Of a stretch of DNA of 64,000 bases, positions 53,403 through 61,746 are shown one piece after another (the first letter of the stretch is position 1; each line of letters starts with the position of its first letter). The notes beneath the pieces were generated by a model, which saw only the letters and a program-made list of their open reading frames with translations, ran no database searches and had not been told where the DNA came from. Source of the DNA: an uncultured SAR116 cluster alpha proteobacterium (GTDB taxonomy: Bacteria; Pseudomonadota; Alphaproteobacteria; Puniceispirillales; GCA-002684695); assembly GCA_902612965.1 (NCBI GenBank), contig CACMFN010000003.1:118256-182255 (forward strand), read 5' to 3'. The translations under genes and the position numbers were made by a program.

Positions 53403-54365
53403 TTACCTCCTTCCAGATGCTCTTTTTGCACTTGGTTTGACACCAACTTTAACCTCTCGAATTGCAATATAAACGCCCGATGCAATGATTAAAAATATTC
53501 CTATAATTGAGAGTGGGTTAAGCCATTCATTCCAAATAATAATGCCCCAAAAGACAGACAATATCAAAGAAGTGTACTCAAATGGAGCCATAAGTCCAGC
53601 TTCACTTAATCTATAAGCTTGGGATATCATGTAACCACCAATTGAGCTTGCTATACCAATGCCAATCATAGCTAACCAGTGATAATTATTGGGCCATAAC
53701 CACCCTCTAACTAAAAACTCTAAAGAACTGTTTTCTTGCCCTGAAAAACGGCCATCTCCAAGTGATAAACCCATAAGAATACTGACAATTATGAAAGATA
53801 ACTGAATATAAATACTTAAAGTGGAAGCTTTTTCTGACAGGCCCATTTGTCTAGTCATTATATGAAGTCCTGCATAACAAACAGCTGCTAAAAGTGGCAA
53901 CATTGATACCCATTGAAAACTAATTTGACCAGGCTTTATAATTACCAATACGCCGAGGAAACCTACTACGAGCGCTATTATCCTTCTGATGCCAACTTTT
54001 TCTTTTAAGATTATTGAAGAAAGAGCTGTAATTAATATTGGAGCTATGAAAAAAATTGCTGAGCATTCAGCAATAGGTAAAGATACTAATCCTAGAAAGA
54101 AAAATAAATTTGCAAAAACTAAAAGAAAGCCACGGAATAAATGAGCAAAAGGCCGCCTTGTTTTAAGAGATGAAAGGCCTCCTTCAAGAGGTACAAAAAG
54201 AAATATAGTAAATAAAAATGCAGAAACTGATCTTATTAATATTATTTGGTGAAGTGGGTAGGAACTACTAAGAATTTTTATTGTAAAATCACTTAACGAA
54301 AAACAAAAAGAAGCTCCAATTGCACAAAAAATACTAATTAATGAAACATTCACAACATTTAACAA
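53403..54365 (-). CDS. EamA/DMT family transporter
   Basis: A 320-residue membrane protein with ten helices in two EamA repeats; helix 2 has the RSVSAFLFTIFLF pattern, and the first repeat ends in GVLVIIKPGQ near residue 140. The C-terminus is basic (GVKPSAKRASGRR). It probably exports a small metabolite. It is one of three EamA genes in the window, and this one is monocistronic, between a GST gene (convergent) and a Sel1 gene (divergent). Confidence 0.9.
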   Translation of the reverse strand: MLNVVNVSLISIFCAIGASFCFSLSDFTIKILSSSYPLHQIILIRSVSAFLFTIFLFVPLEGGLSSLKTRRPFAHLFRGFLLVFANLFFFLGLVSLPIAECSAIFFIAPILITALSSIILKEKVGIRRIIALVVGFLGVLVIIKPGQISFQWVSMLPLLAAVCYAGLHIMTRQMGLSEKASTLSIYIQLSFIIVSILMGLSLGDGRFSGQENSSLEFLVRGWLWPNNYHWLAMIGIGIASSIGGYMISQAYRLSEAGLMAPFEYTSLILSVFWGIIIWNEWLNPLSIIGIFLIIASGVYIAIREVKVGVKPSAKRASGRR

Positions 54366-54438
54366 TATTTCCTCTATTCAAAACGTTAATATATTAGTTA
54401 TATATCTATTTCATCATTAAAGCATTTATTATTAATAT

Positions 54439-54924
54439 ATGAAAAAATTACTAATTATTTTATTTAGCTTAAATTTTTTAATTTGCTCAAAATCTGTTTT
54501 AGCTGACGAAATCTTAAAAGGTTTTGATGCATATAAAAATAAAGATTATCAACTGGCATTTGATATTTGGTCAAAATTAGCAATTGAAGGTGATCCAATT
54601 GCTCAAAATAGTCTAGGCGTAATGCTTCAAAAAGGTGAAGGAACAGAAATGAATTTTCTATTATCTTATAGCTGGTTTAAAAAATCAGCTGAAAGTGGAT
54701 ACACACCTGCACAAGTATCATTAGGCTATATTTATGATCAGGGAATGGGAATTGATCAAAATAAAATTAAAGCGTATATGTGGTGGAAAATTGCAAGTCT
54801 GCATGGTGATAGTGATGCTGTGACTTTACTTAAGCTTCTATCTAATGAAATAAATGAAAATGATCAAAAGATTGCAATTAATTTAGCTGATAGATGTGTG
54901 AAAAATAATTTTAAAGCTTGCTGA
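54439..54924 (+). CDS. Secreted Sel1-repeat protein
   Basis: A 161-residue protein with a signal peptide (residues 1-22, ending in SVLA). Three Sel1-like repeats follow: AIEGDPIAQNSLGVMLQKGEG near 52, SAESGYTPAQVSLGYIYDQGMG near 88, then YMWWKIASLHGD near 118. Sel1 proteins form alpha-solenoids that bind partners. The end has two cysteines (RCVKNNFKAC). Partner and role are unknown. It is convergent with the next EamA gene. Confidence 0.85.
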   Translation: MKKLLIILFSLNFLICSKSVLADEILKGFDAYKNKDYQLAFDIWSKLAIEGDPIAQNSLGVMLQKGEGTEMNFLLSYSWFKKSAESGYTPAQVSLGYIYDQGMGIDQNKIKAYMWWKIASLHGDSDAVTLLKLLSNEINENDQKIAINLADRCVKNNFKAC

Positions 54925-54937
54925 TAAAATTCATAAT

Positions 54938-55837
54938 CTAACTTTTAGTTTTATTACTATTAAGGTAATTCTCACGTATTCCAATATATGTTGTTGATGC
55001 AACTATAATAGTGCCGCCAATCCAAATATTATTAAGAGGTATTTCACTAAACATTATATATCCTAACCAAACCGCCCATATCAGCCTTAAATAATCTAAA
55101 GGTAGCAAAAATGAAATCTCACCTCTCTTCAAGGCATAATTAAGTGAAAATTGAGCTATGGTTGCAACAATTGTAATTAATGAAACTAAAAATAATTGTT
55201 TTCCATTTATCCCATTCCAAACAAAAATTGCAGCTATAAACGTGATAGGTATCACTCCTGCAGATTGCCAAAATGTAATCGAAATATTTCCGTCAGTTTC
55301 TGTTAATTTTTTTGCCAACAAAAGTGATATTGACCACAACACGCAAGCTGCAAGAACACAAACTGGGCCTATTGAAACATTTAGGTCTGGTCTTAAAACA
55401 ATTATAACGCCTACAAAACCAAAAAACATTGCTCCCCATCTTCTTAATCCTACCACCTCTTTTAAAGTTAAAATTGCAAGTAATGTTGCGAAGATAGGTA
55501 TTGTAAATGCCAAGGATTGTGCTTCTGAGAGCTCTGTTAAACTAATTCCATAAAAAAAAAATAACATTGCCCCACTTCCTGAAATGCATCGGTAGAATGT
55601 GATTAGAGGTCTCTCAGTTTTAATTATATCAATTTTAAATTTGAATATTAAAGGTGAAAGCAAAGGGATAATTAATACACTCCTGAAAAATGCTATTTGA
55701 AATGGATGTAAATCCTGTGAAGCAAGTCGCACCAAAGCCGCTGCTAAAGTAGCACAAAAGCCTGATACAATCATAACAATTGTCGCCAGTATTAATATTG
55801 ATGATTTATTATTAAAATCTTTAAATTTTCTAATCAT
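54938..55837 (-). CDS. EamA/DMT family transporter (aconitase X operon)
   Basis: A 299-residue protein with ten hydrophobic helices in two repeats; the FRSVLIIPLLSP helix-2 pattern is near residue 50 and GVIIVLRPDLN near 147 ends the first repeat. It overlaps the DUF952 stop by 8 bases and is last of a minus-strand operon with aconitase X subunits, so it may transport a compound related to that enzyme's substrate, such as an amino-acid derivative. Transport direction and substrate are inference. Confidence 0.9.
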   Translation of the reverse strand: MIRKFKDFNNKSSILILATIVMIVSGFCATLAAALVRLASQDLHPFQIAFFRSVLIIPLLSPLIFKFKIDIIKTERPLITFYRCISGSGAMLFFFYGISLTELSEAQSLAFTIPIFATLLAILTLKEVVGLRRWGAMFFGFVGVIIVLRPDLNVSIGPVCVLAACVLWSISLLLAKKLTETDGNISITFWQSAGVIPITFIAAIFVWNGINGKQLFLVSLITIVATIAQFSLNYALKRGEISFLLPLDYLRLIWAVWLGYIMFSEIPLNNIWIGGTIIVASTTYIGIRENYLNSNKTKS

Positions 55838-56189
55838 CTAAATAAGAAGGAAAAAGATGATTATTATTTTCATCAAGTTTCAATTCAGAAACTGAAACAA
55901 TTTCAGAAAGTGGCAACTCATTATATAAATGAGGGAAAAGTTTATTATTTCTTGATTTTTCCCATTTAATCTCAAGATTTTTCGTTTCTATTTTTAGTAA
56001 TAGTAATTCTTTTTCCCCATTAAAATGTAGTCTGGCTGTTTCTTTTACTTGATCTCTAGAAGAAAAATGTATGTAGCCATCTACTAAATCTATTCCAAAA
56101 CCTTTAAATACTCCTCTTTGTTTTGCAATCTTCCAGTTTTTGGTAGAGCAAATCTTATAAATATACTTTTCAGTTTGTTGATTTTTCAT
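55830..56189 (-). CDS. DUF952 family protein
   Basis: A 119-residue cytoplasmic protein. The DUF952 landmarks are YKICSTKNWKIAKQRGVFKG near residue 11, DLVDGYIHFSSRDQVKETA near 34 and FPHLYNELPLSEIVSVSEL near 85. The fold is related to ADP-ribosyltransferase-like proteins, but the activity is not established. It overlaps the aconitase X small subunit by 20 bases at its start and the EamA gene by 8 at its end, so all four genes are one transcript. Confidence 0.88.
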   Translation of the reverse strand: MKNQQTEKYIYKICSTKNWKIAKQRGVFKGFGIDLVDGYIHFSSRDQVKETARLHFNGEKELLLLKIETKNLEIKWEKSRNNKLFPHLYNELPLSEIVSVSELKLDENNNHLFPSYLDD

Positions 56190-56595
56190 TTAGAATCTCT
56201 ACCTTTCCTTCTTTTGGAAATAACTTAATAATATCACCACTTTTAATTATTTTTGTAATATCACTTTCAAATCTATCAATAAGTGGAAGGTTTGCGTGTG
56301 CTGCCCCTTGAGCAATAATTGGGTTTGCAAAGTTAAGTAATAAGGCTTTAGGGCAAATTTTAGAAATTTTCATACTTCTAAACATCCATGCGGTTGCAAC
56401 GCCGCCCTTTGCAACGTTTAATACTAGGATTTTATTTACGTAACTTTGGTTGAAAAGTTTGTGGGATTTTCTAGAAAAATTACCATTAATTCTATCTAAA
56501 TCGTATCGTGCGCTGAAATTATCATCTGCCACAAGAGCTTCACCTTTTACAGGTTCTCCAATTCCGATATGTCCAAAGTAAACATTTTCTTTCAT
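56170..56595 (-). CDS. Aconitase X swivel-domain subunit (DUF126)
   Basis: The small subunit of two-protein aconitase X, about 141 residues from ATG 56595 (MKENVYFG). It carries GEPVKGEALVADDNFSARYDL near residue 11 and GGVATAWMFRSMK near 68, with APH-type ALLLNFANPIIAQGAA near 88. It completes the active site with the larger subunit. Its start overlaps the large-subunit stop as ATGA. The frame extends to 56631, but inside the upstream gene. Bacterial members act on cis-3-hydroxy-L-proline or related substrates. Confidence 0.87.
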   Translation of the reverse strand: MKENVYFGHIGIGEPVKGEALVADDNFSARYDLDRINGNFSRKSHKLFNQSYVNKILVLNVAKGGVATAWMFRSMKISKICPKALLLNFANPIIAQGAAHANLPLIDRFESDITKIIKSGDIIKLFPKEGKVEILNEKSTN

Positions 56596-57827
56596 TTGAC
56601 TATTTTTCCTTGGCAAGCTGAAATAACACATTTTTCCATTGAATTAAGTATAGTTTCATAACCATAACCACCTAAAATATTAATTATTTTTGCAGAATTG
56701 CTCATTAATCTTTTCCAGCCATTTGCTTCGCCAATCTCTCTAGCATGCATATTATAGAAGCAAACTCCTTCTAAAATTATCCCACCAGAATTTTCTATTT
56801 TTTTTGAAATTCCATTTTTATCACATAAAACTTTCACTGCTGAAGGAGTGCATACAAGCAATGAAACTTTTGGATGGATTTTTTTTCCATCTAAAAGTTC
56901 TGAAAGTATTCTCATTTCATTAAGAGATAATTGAGGTGCTGCAAATACGACAACATCCAAGTTATCATCTTTTGGTAAATAACTTTTATAAAAATTATTT
57001 AAGTCAGATAATGAAATATTATTCATTTTAGGATTTTTATTCTGAGCTAAATGATCTTCAGGCGTAACTCCCGCTATATGAAACATAGGTGTTGAACCGA
57101 ATGAAGCCATAGCAGCGCCAAAGTGCTTTAACTCATCTGAAGTTGGCTTATAATCAATGCCATAAATTATTGGTATGTCCCAGTAAGAATTCATCTGCTT
57201 TCCAATTATTCCTCCAAGAGCACCCCAGTCACTAAAATTAGTAGGCCTTACATTAAAGTTAAAAAATTTATTTGGAATTCGATTTTGTTCTATGTGAAGA
57301 CCATACATTGGAGTTCTTCCAGTTAAGCTAGCGGCAAGCGCAGATGGGCCGCCTTCAAAGTTAGTTCTCGCGCCAAGAACACTGTTTGCATAAATGCTAG
57401 AGCCAGTATCACCAAAGGCTAAATGTTCTCCTTTAACAGGAGGCATAAAGACTTGATAGTTAATGCATGTGTCTGTCATCATCACATTTAGCTGTTTAAA
57501 GGCATCAATTGCTCTTTTCTCCAAATCTACAAATCTTTTATTTTGTTTTATCTTCTTGAAAGATTTAAAATCAGAACCTCTAGGGTCTGTAATTGTTGGT
57601 ACCCAAACTTGTTTTTGTGGATCAGGGTACTGTGCAAGATTTTCTAAATATTCAATCCCAGCTAAACCCAATGCCTCAGTATCAGCCATAATATGGACTT
57701 GGCTAATTTCTACAAAACTTTGAGCATCAAAAAATTTTCCTACTTGCATTTGATGTTCTAAAGCTAGTTTTCTTACTTCCCCAAACTGACCAGATTGTAT
57801 TTCTAATTCTTTATGACTTAATTTCAT
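56592..57827 (-). CDS. Aconitase X catalytic subunit (DUF521)
   Basis: The large subunit of aconitase X, 411 residues. Visible are the N-terminal QSGQFGEVRKLALEHQMQVGK segment near 10, MTDTCINY near residue 115 (iron-sulfur cysteine region), YANSVLGARTNFEGGPSALAAS near 144 and the late LVCTPSAVK and GVCFYN segments that supply further cysteines. The two-subunit form (DUF521 and DUF126 separate) is typical of bacterial dehydratases such as cis-3-hydroxy-L-proline dehydratase. It heads an operon with the swivel subunit, DUF952 and an EamA transporter. Confidence 0.88.
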   Translation of the reverse strand: MKLSHKELEIQSGQFGEVRKLALEHQMQVGKFFDAQSFVEISQVHIMADTEALGLAGIEYLENLAQYPDPQKQVWVPTITDPRGSDFKSFKKIKQNKRFVDLEKRAIDAFKQLNVMMTDTCINYQVFMPPVKGEHLAFGDTGSSIYANSVLGARTNFEGGPSALAASLTGRTPMYGLHIEQNRIPNKFFNFNVRPTNFSDWGALGGIIGKQMNSYWDIPIIYGIDYKPTSDELKHFGAAMASFGSTPMFHIAGVTPEDHLAQNKNPKMNNISLSDLNNFYKSYLPKDDNLDVVVFAAPQLSLNEMRILSELLDGKKIHPKVSLLVCTPSAVKVLCDKNGISKKIENSGGIILEGVCFYNMHAREIGEANGWKRLMSNSAKIINILGGYGYETILNSMEKCVISACQGKIVK

Positions 57828-57901
57828 TAACTTTTATTACTTTGAAAATATCATTTAACACTAATATATTAATGTTAGTTTTAATAGCATTTTAGAATTT
57901 A

Positions 57902-58903
57902 ATGAAAAATTTTGAAACACCATTGGCAATTACTATGGGCGATCCATCAGGCATAGGCCCTGAGATTATTTTGAAATCTGTTGTTGAGACAAAATTAAAT
58001 CATTTTGTTGTTTTTGGCGACAGTTTAGTTTTTGATAGTTTGATAAAAAATCTTAGATTGCCTTTCACAATAAATAAGATTTCTGAAATATCTGAAGCTG
58101 TTTTTGAAGAAGGCTATATCAATCTATTTGAAACAAGTAAGCTAAACTATCTTCCTCATTATGGTAGAATTTCTAAAGAGTGTGGCAAGGTTAGCTTTGA
58201 CGCAATTATAAAATCTATAGAGCTTGCAAAGCAAGGTAAAGTTTCAGGAATTGTAACAGCTCCAATAAGTAAAAAGGCTCTAAACTTAGCACATATTAAC
58301 TATCCTGGACATACAGAAATTCTTGCGGGTTATAACAATAATAAAGCAGTGTCTATGATGCTGCTCAATAAACATATTAAAACGGTGTTGGTAACTTTAC
58401 ATTGCTCGATAAAACAAGCCTTAAATAGAATAACAATTCAAAATGAACTTGATGCTATAATTAATGCTGATCTCGGATGCAAACTATTTGGTATTGAAAA
58501 GCCTGTTATTGCAGTAGCTGCTCTTAATCCACATGCAGGTGAAAATGGACTATTCGGCAATGAAGAAAAAAATATAATTGAGCCTGCAATAAAATTAGCT
58601 CAAGACATGGGGATTAATGCAATAGGTCCCTTTCCAGGTGATACTGTATTTATGAATGCCAAAAATGGAAAATACGATATCGTCGTATCTCAGTATCATG
58701 ACCAAGGGTTGATACCAATAAAATATGAAGGCATTGACGAAGGGGTTAATGTAACAATTGGAATAGACTTTTTGAGAACAAGCCCTGATCATGGTACTGC
58801 ATTTGACATCGCAGGGAAAAACATTGCTTCTGCAAAAAGTTTTATCAACTCAATTAATACTATTAAAGCCATGCAAAAAGTGGGCAAAAACCCACTACAA
58901 TAA
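57902..58903 (+). CDS. pdxA: 4-hydroxythreonine-4-phosphate dehydrogenase
   Basis: A step of the DXP-dependent pyridoxal phosphate pathway: oxidation of 4-phosphohydroxy-threonine. The 333-residue protein has ITMGDPSGIGPEI near residue 10, TAPISKKAL near 119, the metal-binding YPGHTEILA near 135, ALNPHAGENGLFG near 205 and VSQYHDQGLIPIKY near 260 with the His and Asp ligands, then TSPDHGTAFDIAG near 300. This set is complete. The paralogue PdxA2 is similar, but its usual DUF1537 kinase partner is absent, so PdxA is preferred. No rsmA or surA is adjacent. Confidence 0.9.
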   Translation: MKNFETPLAITMGDPSGIGPEIILKSVVETKLNHFVVFGDSLVFDSLIKNLRLPFTINKISEISEAVFEEGYINLFETSKLNYLPHYGRISKECGKVSFDAIIKSIELAKQGKVSGIVTAPISKKALNLAHINYPGHTEILAGYNNNKAVSMMLLNKHIKTVLVTLHCSIKQALNRITIQNELDAIINADLGCKLFGIEKPVIAVAALNPHAGENGLFGNEEKNIIEPAIKLAQDMGINAIGPFPGDTVFMNAKNGKYDIVVSQYHDQGLIPIKYEGIDEGVNVTIGIDFLRTSPDHGTAFDIAGKNIASAKSFINSINTIKAMQKVGKNPLQ

Positions 58904-58970
58904 GAAAAAAAATTTGTGGTTACATGCCCACTTATAATATGTAATAAATGATTCTTATAGGAGATTTTTT

Positions 58971-60371
58971 ATGTCTAAGGATCAATTGCTCACAGCTGTT
59001 ATTGAATTTTGCAAAGAATATAAAATGGCTGAGTCAACATTTGGGAGAAAAGCTGTTAACGATGGTAAATTTGTATCAAGATTAAGAACTGGTGCAAGAG
59101 TTACTCCTGAAACTTTTGAAAAAGTGAAAAAATTTATAAATAGTTCTGGCAACGTTAAATCTATACAAATTGATAACCAAAATCTTCATGTTTTGCCAAA
59201 AGAAGATAACGTTGATGATAAAAATCTTTTTGATGAAAAGAGCAAGTCCAAAAAGAAAAATTTTAGGTTTTTTGATAATAGGCAAAAATATTTACTTTTT
59301 GTTTCTACATGCAGCGAAAAAGAAGTTATTTCAAAAAGAATAGGTATGGAACTTGGTCACATCAAACCAAAACCTCCAGCAATAAGAATATTTGATGCTG
59401 GGATGGGTGACGGAACTGTATTGGCTGGCGTGATGAGAGAAATGCACCATAGATATCCCACAATGCCTTTTTATATTTCGGGCAAAGAGATTAGTCTTGA
59501 AGATGTAAGAATATGTCTTTCAAAAATGTCTGATAGATTGTTTGAGCATCCAGCATCTGTCCTTGTGTTTACAAATCTGTTTTACTCTGAAGCTCCTTGG
59601 CTAAAGCCTAAATCTATGGCTTCATCTAATTCCATGGTATGGAAAGAAGTTGCACTCCAGGGAGGCTCCTCTCATGAGTTTGCAGAGCAACTCAATGAAT
59701 TGAGGGGCTTTCTTGATGAAAATTGGCAAGCAGGACATAGTCCTAAAACAGGAAATCCAATTTATGAAAGACCAACAGTCTTAATTATTTATCGTGAAGA
59801 CCATAAATTTTTATTAAGCGATGTTATCCCCAAGCAAGATGTTAAAAAAGCTGATTATGATTTAGTTTTGGCATCTCAGCCTTACAGGTTAAGGGTTTCA
59901 TCGGAAGTAAAGTCAAGAAACGTACTATTACCTTTAGTAAGATCTTTGGGAAGAGGTGGAAGAATTATTGGAATTCATTCAAGTGGAGATGATCCAGGTC
60001 ACCAAATTTTGAAAGAAATATGGCCAAATGATAATCCTTTTGTAAGTAATAGGCACTCTCTTTTAAAAGCTGTAAAAAATGAACTTGGATCAGATGCCAG
60101 ACATTATAATATAAAAGCAAATTCTGATAATAGATCAATTTTTAAATATACCATGCACTCTTTACCTAGCGAGCTAGAGGCTAGTATTGGGACTTCAACT
60201 CTATTTGCAGCATGGAATGCAGCAACTTATGTTGGTCAAATTGACGAACAGAGATTGGAAGCGGCTATGAAGTCAGTGGATTATTTGTCAATTACCCAAA
60301 AAGCTCTCAAAAAGTATGGTGGTCTTTGGTTTAACGATGAATCATATACTATTTCAAGGAAAAATGATTAA
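58971..60371 (+). CDS. Uncharacterised methyltransferase-like protein with an N-terminal HTH-like region
   Basis: A 466-residue protein I cannot assign to a named function. Residues 1-60 (FCKEYKMAESTFGRKAVNDG then RVTPETFEKVKKFI) look like a short helix-turn-helix-type module. From about residue 110 a Rossmann domain begins, with a SAM-like motif I IFDAGMGDGTVLAGVM near 138 and an acidic strand GKEISLEDVRI near 170. The second half (residues 250-450) includes LIIYREDHKFLLSDV and LVRSLGRGGRIIGIHSSGDD, typical of methyltransferase late strands. Conserved whole proteins of this kind occur in alphaproteobacteria. The TAGGAG ribosome site supports ATG 58971. Confidence 0.72.
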   Translation: MSKDQLLTAVIEFCKEYKMAESTFGRKAVNDGKFVSRLRTGARVTPETFEKVKKFINSSGNVKSIQIDNQNLHVLPKEDNVDDKNLFDEKSKSKKKNFRFFDNRQKYLLFVSTCSEKEVISKRIGMELGHIKPKPPAIRIFDAGMGDGTVLAGVMREMHHRYPTMPFYISGKEISLEDVRICLSKMSDRLFEHPASVLVFTNLFYSEAPWLKPKSMASSNSMVWKEVALQGGSSHEFAEQLNELRGFLDENWQAGHSPKTGNPIYERPTVLIIYREDHKFLLSDVIPKQDVKKADYDLVLASQPYRLRVSSEVKSRNVLLPLVRSLGRGGRIIGIHSSGDDPGHQILKEIWPNDNPFVSNRHSLLKAVKNELGSDARHYNIKANSDNRSIFKYTMHSLPSELEASIGTSTLFAAWNAATYVGQIDEQRLEAAMKSVDYLSITQKALKKYGGLWFNDESYTISRKND

Positions 60372-60947
60372 TCATCTTCCTGCTAAGTGATACTCTTTAT
60401 TTGGTATCATCTTTGTCCCTGAAGCAATTCGATTAGACATATTAAAAAAACCTACAACGGAAATAATATCCCAAATATCCTCATCCGAAAAGCCAGCTTT
60501 CCTTAACACATCTCTATCATTATCTTCAATTTTATGGCTGTATAGAGTAAGTTTTTCTGAAAATTGAAGCATCATTTTATCTTTTTCGGTTATATTAGCA
60601 ATATTATAATTCATTATTAACTCTTCACTCAATTCTGGATTAGAAGATAACTCTCTAGTAGATGCACCATGTGCAACTTGGCAGTAGAAACATTTATTAA
60701 TTGAAGACACAACTACAGCAATCATTTCTCTTTGAAGTTTTGAGAGGCCGCTATCTGATAGCATTATTTCGTTATACATATTTGTGAAAGTATCTAATTT
60801 GTTTGTATTATGTGAGTATGCTAAAAGAACATTGGGTATCAATCCAAGTTTTTCTATACAAATATCAAAGTATTTTTTGATCCTATTAGGTAAGGGGCTA
60901 ACTTGTTTAAGATTTAAAGAGATAGGCAATTTACTGTGATTATTCAT
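60372..60947 (-). CDS. Carboxymuconolactone-decarboxylase/AhpD-like peroxidase-related protein
   Basis: A 191-residue all-helical protein. The AhpD-type active site is CFYCQVAHGASTRELS near residue 79 (Cys-x-x-Cys with a following His), preceded by LSKLQREMIAVVVSSINKC, as in peroxidase-related enzymes. The N-terminal LGLIPNVLLAYSHN segment is also typical. A role in detoxifying hydroperoxides is likely, but other CMD proteins have other roles. Its stop is immediately next to the upstream convergent gene's stop, with no bases between. Confidence 0.87.
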   Translation of the reverse strand: MNNHSKLPISLNLKQVSPLPNRIKKYFDICIEKLGLIPNVLLAYSHNTNKLDTFTNMYNEIMLSDSGLSKLQREMIAVVVSSINKCFYCQVAHGASTRELSSNPELSEELIMNYNIANITEKDKMMLQFSEKLTLYSHKIEDNDRDVLRKAGFSDEDIWDIISVVGFFNMSNRIASGTKMIPNKEYHLAGR

Positions 60948-61041
60948 TATTATTCCTTACATTTATGATTAAACATTGTAATAATTATTTTAGAAAAGAA
61001 TTGTTTAGAATTTATAAATTAAATATTGGTTGAGGTTAAAT

Positions 61042-61746
61042 ATGAAAATAATTTGGCACGGTCACTCTTCATTTACAATTTCATTTTCTGATATTAAAAT
61101 TATAATTGACCCATTTTTGTCTGGAAATCCAAATTTTGGCAATCAAAATATGGATGAAATCACTTCAGAATTAACTCATATTGCACTCACGCATGGTCAC
61201 AATGACCATGTTGGAGATACTGTTGATTTAGCAAAAAAAACAAGTGCAGAAGTCATAGCTAACGCAGATCTTTGCTCATACTTGGCAACTAAAGGTTTAA
61301 ATAAATTCAATCAGGGTAACACAGGTGGTACAATAGTTTACGATAAATTTTCTGTTACTTTTGTTCAAGCACATCACTCTTCATCTACTGTTGATGAAAA
61401 TGGCATTTCCCATTCTTTAGGTTTTTCTAATGGTTTAGTGTTTCACATTAAAAACGAAAAAACTGTTTACCACATGGGAGACACCGATATTTTTGGTGAT
61501 ATGCAACTAATTGAAGAACTTCATAAACCTGATATTGGAATAGTTCCAATTGGTGATAGATTTACGATGGGTGGTGCTGTTGCGGCATTATCTTGTAAAA
61601 GATATTTTAACTTTACAACAATAATACCTTGTCACTTTGGTACTTTTCCTCTAATTGATAGTAATCCAGATAAATTTCTTAAATCAATGGGTGAAGATGT
61701 TTCAAAGGTAAAAGTTCTATCTGTAGGCGAAGAGATTGAATTTTAA
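61042..61746 (+). CDS. UPF0173 metal-dependent hydrolase (beta-lactamase fold)
   Basis: A 234-residue metallo-beta-lactamase-fold hydrolase. It starts IIWHGHSSFTI, and the metal-binding TLTHGHNDHVGD-type motif (here ALTHGHNDHVGDTVDLA) is near residue 54, with YHMGDTDIFGDM near 150 and CHFGTFPLI near 203. This matches the YtkL/UPF0173 family, which lacks a confirmed substrate. I use the ATG at 61042; a TTG at 61030 is in frame. Its stop overlaps the convergent ribB stop by 4 bases. Confidence 0.9.
   Translation: MKIIWHGHSSFTISFSDIKIIIDPFLSGNPNFGNQNMDEITSELTHIALTHGHNDHVGDTVDLAKKTSAEVIANADLCSYLATKGLNKFNQGNTGGTIVYDKFSVTFVQAHHSSSTVDENGISHSLGFSNGLVFHIKNEKTVYHMGDTDIFGDMQLIEELHKPDIGIVPIGDRFTMGGAVAALSCKRYFNFTTIIPCHFGTFPLIDSNPDKFLKSMGEDVSKVKVLSVGEEIEF

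Noticed and set aside
58879..58932. Terminator at the end of pdxA
   Set aside because: AGTGGG can pair with CCCACT or, in a longer form, AGTGGGC with GCCCACT, but no T-run follows either and the first hairpin lies within the coding end.
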